Below are positions 32,312 through 39,931 of a stretch of DNA of 44,682 nucleotides, one piece after another (positions within the stretch are counted from its first letter, which is position 1; the number at the start of each line of letters is the position of its first letter). Origin of the DNA: Alphaproteobacteria bacterium (GTDB lineage Bacteria; Pseudomonadota; Alphaproteobacteria; CAAHEQ01; UBA3637); NCBI GenBank assembly GCA_017412085.1, contig JAFPYS010000007.1, positions 1 to 44,682 on the forward strand, given 5' to 3'. The notes under the pieces are model-generated. The model had not been told where the DNA came from. It did no database searches and worked only from the letters and a program-made list of their open reading frames with translations. The position numbers and the translations under genes were made by a program.

Positions 32312-32668
32312 TTATTTCAAAGCATCTTTAGCTTGTTTCACCAAGGCCTCAAATCCTTTCGGATCATTCAAAGCGACATCGGCCAAGACCTTGCGGTCTA
32401 ATTCGATACCGGCTTTTTTCAGGCCATTCATAAAGCGAGAATACACCATGCCATTTGCACGAACGGCCGCATTAATACGAACGATCCACAATTGACGAAT
32501 GTCTGTTTTCTTTGCTTTACGATCACGATAGGCATATTGCAAACCTTTTTCCACTTTTTCTTTAGCAATTGTAAAGACCTTGGAATTACGGCCGCGATAA
32601 CCCTTCGCCAACTTCAAAACTTTGTTATGCTTTGCACGGACAGTCGTGCCACGTTTGACTCTTGCCAT
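32312..32668 (-). CDS. rplT: 50S ribosomal protein L20
   Basis: A 118-residue 23S rRNA-binding assembly protein with the conserved start [23 protein letters not shown], the segment [20 protein letters not shown], and the C-terminal zinc-free globular domain. It begins 3 bp after rpmI. The terminator at 32264-32297 lies just beyond the stop. infC, often upstream of rpmI, is not here. Confidence 0.97.
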   Translation of the reverse strand: MARVKRGTTVRAKHNKVLKLAKGYRGRNSKVFTIAKEKVEKGLQYAYRDRKAKKTDIRQLWIVRINAAVRANGMVYSRFMNGLKKAGIELDRKVLADVALNDPKGFEALVKQAKDALK

Positions 32669-32671
32669 AGG

Positions 32672-32875
32672 TTACACTCCTTTCCCGTGAATAAAAAACT
32701 TCAAAACTTTGCTCATAGTTGTAGAAGCAACACGAGTACGACGTGCTTGACGTGTACGCTTTTTATCCTTGTGGATAAACAAGTGGCGTTTATTCACGTG
32801 ACCAGTTTTGACTTTACCGTTTTTGGTGAGTTTGCAGCGTTTTTTCACGCAGCTTTTAGATTTTAATTTTGGCAT
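32672..32875 (-). CDS. rpmI: 50S ribosomal protein L35
   Basis: A 67-residue basic protein starting MPKLKSKSCVKKRCKLTKNG. The start at 32875 follows AAAGGAAAG and matches the family; the frame is open upstream but without support. Two Cys (positions 9 and 14) replace the residues usually found there, which is unusual for L35. The rest (KRHLFIHKDKKRTRQARR) is typical. Confidence 0.95.
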   Translation of the reverse strand: MPKLKSKSCVKKRCKLTKNGKVKTGHVNKRHLFIHKDKKRTRQARRTRVASTTMSKVLKFFIHGKGV

Positions 32876-32951
32876 TTTCTTTCCTTTTGTTATTGTTATA
32901 CATGCCCGCGGGGCAGCCAAATTATATTAGCCCTTTTGGGAAACGAGAAGA

Positions 32952-32980
32952 ATTATATCAAATTTCATCGCACTTGTCAA
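32952..32980 (-). promoter_or_regulatory. Consensus promoter of rpmI-rplT, overlapping the murD stop
   Basis: On the minus strand a perfect TTGACA (32975-32980) and a perfect TATAAT (32952-32957) are exactly 17 bp apart. The murD stop codon (32977-32979) lies inside the -35. The 70-nt leader has two short hairpins (CCC-AAAA-GGG and TGCCC-CGC-GGGCA) upstream of the ribosome site, possibly an L20 autoregulatory target. Confidence 0.85.
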
Positions 32981-34149
32981 GGGAATTTTACAGCCGCCTT
33001 AAAATCGTCGCCGCGGGCTTCAAAGTTTTTATACATATTATAACTTGGTGCCGCTGGTGACAGAAGCACGCACCCTCCCCTTGGTGTCACCTGCTTTGCC
33101 AGTGCTACTGCTTCCTTTATCGTTGCGACATGGCAGGGCGTATCAACCCGATCACCCGTTGTCGGTAATGCGATTGCTTGCACACCATTTTCCTTGATAT
33201 ACCGATTCAGTTCCGTATAATCTTGCCCACGATCAAAGCCCCCCACCAACAAAGTGATTGGCCTGCCTTTAAAACTTTCCATCGCACAGATCGCCGTTTC
33301 GGGCGTGGTGGAAATACTGTCATCCACAAAGGTAAGCCCTCCCTGCTCAGCCACAATTTGCAGGCGATGCGCCAACCCATCAAAAGATTGAAAAGCCTGT
33401 TCTGCCCGCATTAAATCCAAGCCAAAATGCTTCAACACAGCCAACACAGCACATGCATTTTGAGCGTTATGAATGCCGCGCAGATTCAAGCTTGAAATCG
33501 GGAAAAGTGTTTTACCTGAATCCACAAAAAAATTGTCTTGGATTTTGATTCCATTGTCGCGGTTATCCAATTGCCATACGCCTTGCGCCCACATGTGACG
33601 TTTATCCGCATAATATTGCTCATGTGTGCCATGCCATTGCAAATGCTCAGGATACAAATTCAACAACACCGTCACATCCGGTCGCCCCACAAAATCCGCA
33701 CACTGATAACTTGATAATTCCGCCACTACATAATCCGCCGACTCATCAACAAAATCCAACAAGGGCACGCCGATATTGCCGCCCAAGCACACCTTTAACC
33801 CATAAGACGTCAATGTGTGTGCAAGCAAGCTGGATGTCGTACTCTTTCCCTTTGTGCCTGTAATCGCAATCACTTTAGTCGCAGGATTCTTATTTGCCAT
33901 AAACAAATTCGTCCCACTTGTAACCACAATGCCCTGCTCTTTTGCTTTGGCGATTTCGGGACGATACAACGACACCCCCGGCGATTTCAGCACAACATCA
34001 GCACCAAAAAGATCATTGACATTATTCTCGGCAACTTCAATTAATGTCGCACTTGGTACATGTTTTTGCATAGCCTTCTTTACCGCCGCACCTTCACGCC
34101 CCATGCCCCAAATGGCGATGCGTTTATGCTCTAAATCTTGCCATAACAT
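32977..34149 (-). CDS. murD: UDP-MurNAc-L-Ala--glutamate ligase (MurD / MurD2)
   Basis: A Mur ligase of 390 residues, short compared with the usual 440-470. The ATP loop ITGTKGKSTT lies at 96-105, the middle domain has LSSYQCADF and NLYPEHLQWH, and the C-terminal domain has DDSISTTPETAICAM and GGFDRG. MurD adds D-Glu to UDP-MurNAc-L-Ala. Here it directly follows murL (26-bp overlap), and in MurL-containing species the partner (MurD2) adds L-Glu instead. That is the better reading here, but it cannot be proved from sequence. It is separated from any dcw cluster. Confidence 0.9.
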   Translation of the reverse strand: MLWQDLEHKRIAIWGMGREGAAVKKAMQKHVPSATLIEVAENNVNDLFGADVVLKSPGVSLYRPEIAKAKEQGIVVTSGTNLFMANKNPATKVIAITGTKGKSTTSSLLAHTLTSYGLKVCLGGNIGVPLLDFVDESADYVVAELSSYQCADFVGRPDVTVLLNLYPEHLQWHGTHEQYYADKRHMWAQGVWQLDNRDNGIKIQDNFFVDSGKTLFPISSLNLRGIHNAQNACAVLAVLKHFGLDLMRAEQAFQSFDGLAHRLQIVAEQGGLTFVDDSISTTPETAICAMESFKGRPITLLVGGFDRGQDYTELNRYIKENGVQAIALPTTGDRVDTPCHVATIKEAVALAKQVTPRGGCVLLSPAAPSYNMYKNFEARGDDFKAAVKFP

Positions 34150-35428
34150 CTTGTAATTCCTCTGGAATTAAATGTTCATCAGACACATCAAATGGCGCGG
34201 CGGCTGGGGGCACTTCTAATGCTTTAACCACAGCATCTTCTTGCCAACAAACATCTTGTTTTAGCCTGTTAAATGCCCACCGGCATTCGTCCACTTCTCC
34301 CACGCACTCAAAGGGCTTATGCCCAGAAAGTCCCAACAATTCACGATATCCTTCCATCTGATTTTCATCATTTAGGGGATTTGTTCCGACGGCGCGAATC
34401 AACGTTTCTTTATTCATAAACGGCGCCAAAATCAAAAACACAAAACGGCATTTATCACAGGCGCCGCACCAACGATCCAGTCGCTTATTCAAATCCAACT
34501 TAAACGCTTTATTACAGCTGGTAAACACATTAAAATAAGCGCTGCATTTTTGGGCAAACAACCGCGCAATATGGGCTTCCGAAATCGGACGCAAAATGGA
34601 AAAATATCGAAAGTCGGGTGTGATGTTTTGTGTCAAATCATAAAACATTTTTTCAAATTCAAACGACTTAGACCACTGATGATTGATGGTCAAATCGCCC
34701 TGTTTCATGTTACCACTATTCGCCGATTTTTCACACGCCATGACAACATACTTTTCCCCGCGCAACAACGCCAACGCCCACAGTAAAAACGCCAAAACAC
34801 CTGTAATGGGAATATGCCCGTTATAAACCTTTCCAGCATTATTTAACTCAATCAGCTTAGGATCTATTGTCCGTTCAAAGGTAAGATATGGTAAGCCAGA
34901 TTTTTCAGCGCAAGCACTTTGTGATTTTGAGCCCCCACAAGCCACACCTGTTGCCGGAATATTAAGCTCTTTCAACAGCTCCATTACCACACACGAATCT
35001 TTACCGCCCCCCACGGGCACCAACGCCTTTGGCATCAAGGGAAATAAAAAGGCTTCTGTTTCCTTTTCTTCAAACGGGAAATGGATCTTACCCTGTAAAT
35101 TCACATCGTTTTTGATTGCGAATTCTCCCAGTCCTTTTAAGTAAAAATCATCAAAAAATTGGGCCTGTTCTTTTGTTAGTGCACCAGACAAAACCTTTAT
35201 TTCCTCCGGCAAAAAAGCTTTGTAATAACTAATCCCCACGGCAATGTGCGCCAAAAACAAAACTTGATTTAGCGCTTGTTCAACCGTCTCATTTAATTCA
35301 AATGGCGCCCCAGGAAACACTATTTTTTCCGTAAATTCCAGACCATTTTCCACATGATAGGAAAAACAAATTTCTCCTGTGTTTTTTTCAAATTTAAATT
35401 GATCAAAATAAAAAATAGACCCCGCCAT
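34124..35428 (-). CDS. murL: UDP-MurNAc-L-Ala-L-Glu epimerase MurL
   Basis: MurL converts the terminal L-Glu of UDP-MurNAc-L-Ala-L-Glu to D-Glu using ATP, replacing glutamate racemase. The 434-residue protein has an N-terminal MurL-type domain (1-125), then the PP-loop-like ALVPVGGGKDSCVVMELL (GGGKDS 140-145). Further conserved-looking segments are MACEKSANSGN and the Cys-rich RWCGACDKCRFVFLILAPF, and the C-terminus is MurL_C-like. Family recognition is from memory of the described Xanthomonas pathway. The overlap with murD supports a shared pathway. TTAGGA precedes the ATG. Confidence 0.83.
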   Translation of the reverse strand: MAGSIFYFDQFKFEKNTGEICFSYHVENGLEFTEKIVFPGAPFELNETVEQALNQVLFLAHIAVGISYYKAFLPEEIKVLSGALTKEQAQFFDDFYLKGLGEFAIKNDVNLQGKIHFPFEEKETEAFLFPLMPKALVPVGGGKDSCVVMELLKELNIPATGVACGGSKSQSACAEKSGLPYLTFERTIDPKLIELNNAGKVYNGHIPITGVLAFLLWALALLRGEKYVVMACEKSANSGNMKQGDLTINHQWSKSFEFEKMFYDLTQNITPDFRYFSILRPISEAHIARLFAQKCSAYFNVFTSCNKAFKLDLNKRLDRWCGACDKCRFVFLILAPFMNKETLIRAVGTNPLNDENQMEGYRELLGLSGHKPFECVGEVDECRWAFNRLKQDVCWQEDAVVKALEVPPAAAPFDVSDEHLIPEELQDVMARFRA

Positions 35429-35446
35429 GTTTAAATCCTAACAGTC

Positions 35447-35475
35447 ACTCTACTTCTTTTGGGTCGTTTTGTAAA
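35447..35475 (-). promoter_or_regulatory. murL-murD promoter
   Basis: On the minus strand TTTACA (35470-35475) and TAGAGT (35447-35452) are spaced 17 bp, just after the pilin-like gene 3 terminator. The start near 35440 gives a very short leader. Confidence 0.45.
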
Positions 35476-35478
35476 GAA

Positions 35479-35505
35479 AAAACTCCCCGTTAAAGTGGGG
35501 AGTTT
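35479..35505 (-). terminator. Terminator of pilin-like gene 3
   Basis: Arms AAACTCCCC (35497-35505) and GGGGAGTTT (35480-35488) form a 9-bp stem with an 8-base loop and continue into TTTTTTC on the minus strand. Confidence 0.9.
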
Positions 35506-35510
35506 CTTAA

Positions 35511-35924
35511 TTATTTTTGTCTAAACGTAATAGACGTTAAAGTGGAACTATTTGGTGGACCATAACTAGAAGAAGTGCTTGTAAATACACCAGAATTAAC
35601 AATCGCCTCTCCAAACGCCTTCATATCCTCAGCGTTTTCCATCACAACTTCCACTTGCGCAGGATTTGAAGAAACACCAGACATTGTCGTGACCCCAGTT
35701 GGATTTGATGCCCCAGGATATGCCGTGCTATAAGCTGTATTATTGCAAGTATGCGTTTCACAATAAATCATCATAATATTTGCTGTATTTAATGCTTCAT
35801 TGACTCTGTGTTTGCGCATAGCCGTTGTATAACCGGCGATACCACCAACGGATAACACGCCGATAATGGCTAACACGCCCAACATTTCGACCATTGAACG
35901 GCCGGATTCATTTTTCAATTTCAT
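35511..35924 (-). CDS. Type IV pilin-like protein 3
   Basis: A 137-residue protein. Leader MKLKNESG (cut after Gly8) precedes RSMVEMLGVLAIIGVLSVGG, the same helix as pilin-like protein 1, with Arg at +1 and Glu at +5. The start at 35924 follows AAAGGAATT; an ATG 21 bases upstream overlaps that site. The body is short and rich in Ser, Thr, Asn and Gly, with two close Cys (YCETHTC) and a repetitive tail (SSSYGPPNSSTLTS), as in an exposed, glycosylatable or variable domain. A terminator follows, and the upstream region is unusually complex (see the repeat, leader and small-RNA entries). Confidence 0.82.
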   Translation of the reverse strand: MKLKNESGRSMVEMLGVLAIIGVLSVGGIAGYTTAMRKHRVNEALNTANIMMIYCETHTCNNTAYSTAYPGASNPTGVTTMSGVSSNPAQVEVVMENAEDMKAFGEAIVNSGVFTSTSSSYGPPNSSTLTSITFRQK

Positions 35925-35945
35925 TTTAATTCCTTTCAAATGCAA

Positions 35946-35997
35946 GGGAGGATGTAGTCTTCCTCCCCGCCTTTGTTAACAAACTTTTTCAGACTAC
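35946..35997 (-). promoter_or_regulatory. Pseudoknot-capable leader of pilin-like gene 3
   Basis: In the message, arms GGGAGGA (35961-35967) and TCCTCCC (35946-35952) form a perfect 7-bp hairpin. Its 8-base loop contains AGACTAC (35954-35960), fully complementary to GTAGTCT (35991-35997) at the predicted 5' end of the transcript. This would make a pseudoknot just upstream of the ribosome site at about 35928-35934. A translational switch is plausible. Confidence 0.55.
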
Positions 35998-36003
35998 TTT
36001 TCC

Positions 36004-36032
36004 AACATACATAAACGTCCCTTTAAAGTCAA
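36004..36032 (-). promoter_or_regulatory. Promoter of pilin-like gene 3, spanning an inverted-repeat arm
   Basis: On the minus strand -35 TTGACT (36027-36032) and -10 TATGTT (36004-36009) are spaced 17 bp, with a start near 35997. The spacer and most of the -10 coincide with the left arm of the 36005-36164 inverted repeat, and five of six -35 bases lie inside the segment between the arms. Confidence 0.6.
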
Positions 36033-36164
36033 CAGGTTTTTGTTGATTTTTAAAATTTTGTCATTTTTTGTCTTATTTATTGATTATATTATATAATTTA
36101 CATTTTTTGTTGTTTTTAACTTCTCTTTTTTTGCCATGCATTTTAAAGGGACGTTTGTGTATGT
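36005..36164. repeat. 23-bp inverted repeat pair flanking 114 bp of AT-rich DNA
   Basis: The left arm 36005-36027 and right arm 36142-36164 are inverted copies matching at 22 of 23 positions (one T/C difference). The arm reads ACATACA(T/C)AAACGTCCCTTTAAA. The 114-bp interior is very AT-rich and has a hairpin TCAACA/TGTTGA (36029-36046) and a promoter-like TTGTCT..TATAAT pointing right (36068-36097). It could be an invertible switch, a miniature transposon or a duplicated operator. No flanking target-site duplication is evident and no recombinase gene is in the window. Confidence 0.75.
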
Positions 36165-36246
36165 GGTTTTTAGGATATAAAAATTATTATTTTTCAATTA
36201 GTAAGATATTTTTGGGTGGAAAATATTCTTTTTTATTAAAAAAGTC

Positions 36247-36275
36247 TTGACAAAAGGTAAAAAATCGGTTAAAAT
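36247..36275 (+). promoter_or_regulatory. Promoter of the small RNA
   Basis: A perfect TTGACA (36247-36252) and TAAAAT (36270-36275) are 17 bp apart, with a start near 36282. Confidence 0.75.
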
Positions 36276-36281
36276 AGGCGT

Positions 36282-36420
36282 ATCCTGTATAAGCAGGACC
36301 AGATGTTTGTGTCATTTAGTCTCCCTATATCAACAGACATCTGTAGCGAGGATTGAGATTACCTCCCCCTTTTTTATTCTCAACTTCGCAGACCCCCGCC
36401 ATTCAAAGCGGGGGTTTTTT
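36282..36420 (+). ncRNA. Candidate small RNA with C-rich anti-SD loops
   Basis: About 139 nt bounded by a strong promoter and a strong terminator. It folds as hairpin TCCTG/CAGGA (36283-36298), then an 11-bp stem (36300-36310 with 36333-36343) with loop containing TCTCCC. A third stem GCGA+TTGAGA/TCTCAA+TCGC (36346-36389) has loop CCTCCCCCTTTTTT. Unpaired CUCCC-type loops are the hallmark of small RNAs that bind ribosome sites, as in alphaproteobacterial CuckooO-type RNAs. It has no open reading frame of note, and valS has its own promoter downstream, so it is a separate gene. I do not recognise its family. Confidence 0.7.
36393..36420 (+). terminator. Small-RNA terminator
   Basis: CCCCCGC (36393-36399) and GCGGGGG (36408-36414) form a perfect 7-bp GC stem with an 8-base loop, followed by six T. 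Confidence 0.95.
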
Positions 36421-36431
36421 GTTAAAATCTA

Positions 36432-36460
36432 TTGACCTTTTTATAATTTTACGTTATCAT
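36432..36460 (+). promoter_or_regulatory. valS promoter
   Basis: TTGACC (36432-36437) and TATCAT (36455-36460) are spaced 17 bp, with transcription near 36467 and AAAGGAG before the ATG. Confidence 0.7.
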
Positions 36461-36492
36461 AACGCCATATTTTTATTTTAAAGGAGTTCGAT

Positions 36493-39135
36493 ATGTTAGA
36501 AAAATCATTTTCCCCAGCAACTGCCGAAGGGGCAATTTATGCGAAATGGCAGGAAAAAGGCCTGTTTGATTGTCATCCAGAATCTGATAAACCAGCCTTT
36601 TCCATCGTAATTCCGCCACCAAACGTTACGGGGAATTTGCATATTGGTCACGCCTTAAACTACTCATTGCAAGATGCGATGTGTCGTTACAAGCGCATGA
36701 AGGGATTTGATGTTTTGTGGCAACCCGGGACGGACCACGCCGGTATTGCAACCCAGATGGTTGTGGAACGCATGTTGGCGAAAGAGGGTGTTTCTCGCCA
36801 TGATTTGGGGCGCGAAAAGTTCTTGGAAAAAGTTTGGGAATGGAAGGCTCAATCGGGTGGCCAAATTGTGAATCAGTTAAAGCATTTAGGTTGTTCTTGC
36901 GATTGGCGTCGTGAACGTTTTACAATGGATGAGGGCTTGTCTGCTGCTGTGCGCAAAGTGTTTGTGCAAATGTATAAAGATGGCTTGATTTATCGCGACA
37001 AGCGGTTGGTGAACTGGGATCCAAAGTTGCAAACCGCTATTTCTGATTTGGAAGTGGTTCAAAAAGAAACCGTGGGTAAAATGTGGTATTTCAAATATCC
37101 GTTGGAAGGGGATGCCAGCAAGTTTATTATGGTTGGTACAACACGTCCAGAAACATTGTTTGGGGATACTGCTGTGGCTGTTTCCGATCAAGATGAACGT
37201 TATAAAGATTTTGTTGGTAAAAATGTGTTGATTCCAATTATCAACAAGCCGATCCCCGTGGTAACGGATGAACACGCTGATCCAGAAAAAGGTACCGGTG
37301 CGGTGAAGATTACGCCCGCCCACGACTTTAATGACTTTGAGGTGGGTAAGCGCCACAATTTGCCGCTTGTCAATTTGCTGACAAAAGAGGCAAAATTGAA
37401 CGAAAACGTGCCTGAAAAATATCGTGGCATGAGTCCGTTGGAAGCCCGTCCAATAGTATTGGAAGATATTAAAGCTTTGGGTTTGTATGATCATGAAGAA
37501 GACAACCCAATGACAATTCCTTATGGCGATCGCTCTGATGTGATCATCGAGCCATGGTTGACCGACCAATGGTTTGTGGATACATCCAAATTGGTGGGCG
37601 CTGCTGTGGATGCTGTGAAAAAGGGTGATACAAAGTTTGTGCCAGATTCTTGGGAGAACATGTATTATTCTTGGATGGAGAACATTCAACCGTGGTGTAT
37701 TTCCAGACAACTTTGGTGGGGACACCAAGTGCCGGTTTGGTATGGGCCGGATGGCAAGATTTTCTGTGAAGAAACGGAAGAAGAAGCCAAGGCTGCTGCC
37801 GAAAAACATTATGGCACTCCAACAGAGCTGACACGTGATACAGATGTCTTGGATACATGGTTCTCATCTGGTTTGTGGGCGTTCTCAACGCTCGGTTGGC
37901 CAAATGAAAATGATGAGCACTTAAAGAAATACTATCCAACATCTGTACTGATTACGGGCTTTGATATTATTTTCTTCTGGGTGGCCAGAATGATGATGAT
38001 GTCTATGTATGCCATGAAACAAGTGCCTTTCCGCGAAATTCACCTACATGGTTTGGTGCGCGATGAAAAAGGTCAGAAAATGTCTAAATCCAAAGGGAAT
38101 GGTATCGATCCATTGGAAATGTGTGATAAATATGGTGCGGATGCTTTGCGCTTCTCGTTGCTGATTCAAGAAGGATCTGGGCGCAGTGTTATAATGAGTG
38201 AAGCTCGTGTTGAAAATTACCGTAACTTTACCACAAAGATTTGGAACGCTGTTCGTTTCTGTGAAATGAACGAATGCAAACGGGTGGAAGGCTTTGATTT
38301 GGCAACGGTCAAATTGCCAGTCAATAAATGGATTATCACGAAAGTGTCCGAAGCTGCTGATACAATCGCTAAATGGTTGGATACTTATGCCTTTAACGAA
38401 GCCAGTAATACGCTTTATCACTTTGTGTGGAACACATTCTGTGACTGGTATTTGGAAGCCATTAAGAATATTTTCTATTCTGATGACGATGCTGCCAAAG
38501 CGGAAACACGTGCTGTGGTTGCCGCTGTGGTGGATGAGATGTTAAAGCTGATTCATCCATTTATGCCATTTGTGTCCGAAGAATTATGGGATAAAACAGC
38601 GGATCGCAAAGAAATGTTGATGGAAACCGCTTGGCCGGCATTAAATGCCTATGAAGACAAAGCTGTGGCCGCCGATCAAGATTGGATTTTTGAGCTTGTG
38701 ACGACGGTTCGTTCGGTGCGTTCCAGCGTAAATATTCCAGCCGCCGCAAAGATTACTTTGAAAGTCAAGGATGCGACCGAGGCTCAACGTAAGAACATTG
38801 AAGATAATGCCGCGATTTTGAAATCTCTGGCAAAAGTGGAAGATATTCAGTTTGTATCTGAAACAGGTGCAGGTGAAGTGGCTCAGGTTGTCGATGGTAT
38901 GACGTTGTTGATTCCTCTGGCTGGTTTAATTGATGTGGCTAAGGAAAAAGAACGTGTGACCAAAGAATTGCAAAATGTCCAATCCTTTGTAGAACGCACG
39001 AAAGCCCAGTTGGCTAATGAAGCGTTTGTTTCCAAGGCGCCAGAACAAGTGGTGGCTGATAAACGCAAGGCTTTGGCCGACAGCGAGCAAGATATTGCTA
39101 AAATGCAAGAAATCTTGAAATTGCTGGGGGCATAA
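36493..39135 (+). CDS. valS: Valine--tRNA ligase
   Basis: A class I synthetase of 880 residues with editing. HIGH is in PPNVTGNLHIGHALN (about 38-52), the CP1 editing domain includes MVGTTRPETLFGDTAVAV, and KMSKS is in GQKMSKSKGNGIDP. The anticodon domain and a C-terminal coiled coil (KEKERVTKELQNVQSFVERT) complete the normal bacterial layout. The ATG follows AAAGGAG. The TIM-barrel gene starts 25 bp downstream. Confidence 0.97.
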   Translation: MLEKSFSPATAEGAIYAKWQEKGLFDCHPESDKPAFSIVIPPPNVTGNLHIGHALNYSLQDAMCRYKRMKGFDVLWQPGTDHAGIATQMVVERMLAKEGVSRHDLGREKFLEKVWEWKAQSGGQIVNQLKHLGCSCDWRRERFTMDEGLSAAVRKVFVQMYKDGLIYRDKRLVNWDPKLQTAISDLEVVQKETVGKMWYFKYPLEGDASKFIMVGTTRPETLFGDTAVAVSDQDERYKDFVGKNVLIPIINKPIPVVTDEHADPEKGTGAVKITPAHDFNDFEVGKRHNLPLVNLLTKEAKLNENVPEKYRGMSPLEARPIVLEDIKALGLYDHEEDNPMTIPYGDRSDVIIEPWLTDQWFVDTSKLVGAAVDAVKKGDTKFVPDSWENMYYSWMENIQPWCISRQLWWGHQVPVWYGPDGKIFCEETEEEAKAAAEKHYGTPTELTRDTDVLDTWFSSGLWAFSTLGWPNENDEHLKKYYPTSVLITGFDIIFFWVARMMMMSMYAMKQVPFREIHLHGLVRDEKGQKMSKSKGNGIDPLEMCDKYGADALRFSLLIQEGSGRSVIMSEARVENYRNFTTKIWNAVRFCEMNECKRVEGFDLATVKLPVNKWIITKVSEAADTIAKWLDTYAFNEASNTLYHFVWNTFCDWYLEAIKNIFYSDDDAAKAETRAVVAAVVDEMLKLIHPFMPFVSEELWDKTADRKEMLMETAWPALNAYEDKAVAADQDWIFELVTTVRSVRSSVNIPAAAKITLKVKDATEAQRKNIEDNAAILKSLAKVEDIQFVSETGAGEVAQVVDGMTLLIPLAGLIDVAKEKERVTKELQNVQSFVERTKAQLANEAFVSKAPEQVVADKRKALADSEQDIAKMQEILKLLGA

Positions 39136-39160
39136 GGGGTGTGTTTGAAAAGGCGGAGCC

Positions 39161-39928
39161 ATGAAAGCAGACATCAGATTATGTGATAATTGTGAGTTTG
39201 ACAAGTATTTTGAAATTGTGAAACGCCAGAAAGTTGGACTGGAATTTCAAACGTTTGCCAACCCGAGCTTGAAGAATGTTAAAAAGCAAGTTAGATATCA
39301 AAAAGACATTGCTAAAAACATCAAGCATAAATCATTGCATGCTCCTTTTGCAGATTTGAATTTGGGCTCTGGAATGCCCAGTCTTCGTAAAGAGACAATG
39401 AAATGGTTTAATTATGCCTATAAAATCGCAAAAGAATTGGGGTGTGATAGCATTGTTGTCCATGACGGGTATGTGCCGTTCACTTCAAAGATTCCCAATT
39501 GGATCCAAAGGGCAAAAACTTTTTGGGAGGAATTTTTTGCGGATAAAGATGATTCTATTACGATAATGATTGAAAACCTGTTGGAATTGGACAGTTCTGT
39601 TATGATGCAAGAAATTGATGCCGTGAATGACAAGCGCTTGAAAATTTGTTTAGATGTGGGCCATGCAAATGCTAATTCTGAGATGTCTGTTTACGATTGG
39701 GTGAAAACATTAAATAAGCGGATTGGCTATATGCATTTGCACAACAATCATGGAAGGGTGAATCGCATCAATAATGACGAGCACAAAGGCTTTGATGAGG
39801 GTACAATTGACTTTAAAAAGCTTATGAAACTTGTTAAACAACATTGTCCCAAAGCCATTTTGGCGGTTGAGACCAACTATGATGGTGCTGAAAAAGCAGT
39901 AGAATTTTTGAAGAAAAACTGTAAATAG
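39161..39928 (+). CDS. Sugar phosphate isomerase/epimerase-like TIM-barrel protein
   Basis: A 255-residue protein of the AP-endonuclease-2/xylose-isomerase-like barrel family. Metal-ligand candidates are His in LHAPF, His in VVHDGY, Glu in MIENLLEL, Asp and His in CLDVGHANANS, His in YMHLHNNHG and Glu in LAVETNYD. The substrate is unknown; relatives act on sugars, hydroxypyruvate, inositols or abasic DNA. AAGGCGGAG precedes the ATG. It follows valS by 25 bp and meets mutL tail to tail with a 3-bp gap. Confidence 0.82.
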   Translation: MKADIRLCDNCEFDKYFEIVKRQKVGLEFQTFANPSLKNVKKQVRYQKDIAKNIKHKSLHAPFADLNLGSGMPSLRKETMKWFNYAYKIAKELGCDSIVVHDGYVPFTSKIPNWIQRAKTFWEEFFADKDDSITIMIENLLELDSSVMMQEIDAVNDKRLKICLDVGHANANSEMSVYDWVKTLNKRIGYMHLHNNHGRVNRINNDEHKGFDEGTIDFKKLMKLVKQHCPKAILAVETNYDGAEKAVEFLKKNCK

Positions 39929-39931
39929 TTT

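Noticed and set aside
36005-36164. Simple transcription terminator
   Set aside because: The arms are 114 bp apart and not followed by a T-run on either side, so a normal terminator is unlikely.
36886-37809. 307-codon open frame on the minus strand inside valS
   Set aside because: valS on the plus strand has all synthetase motifs; the antisense frame has no family features or ribosome site.
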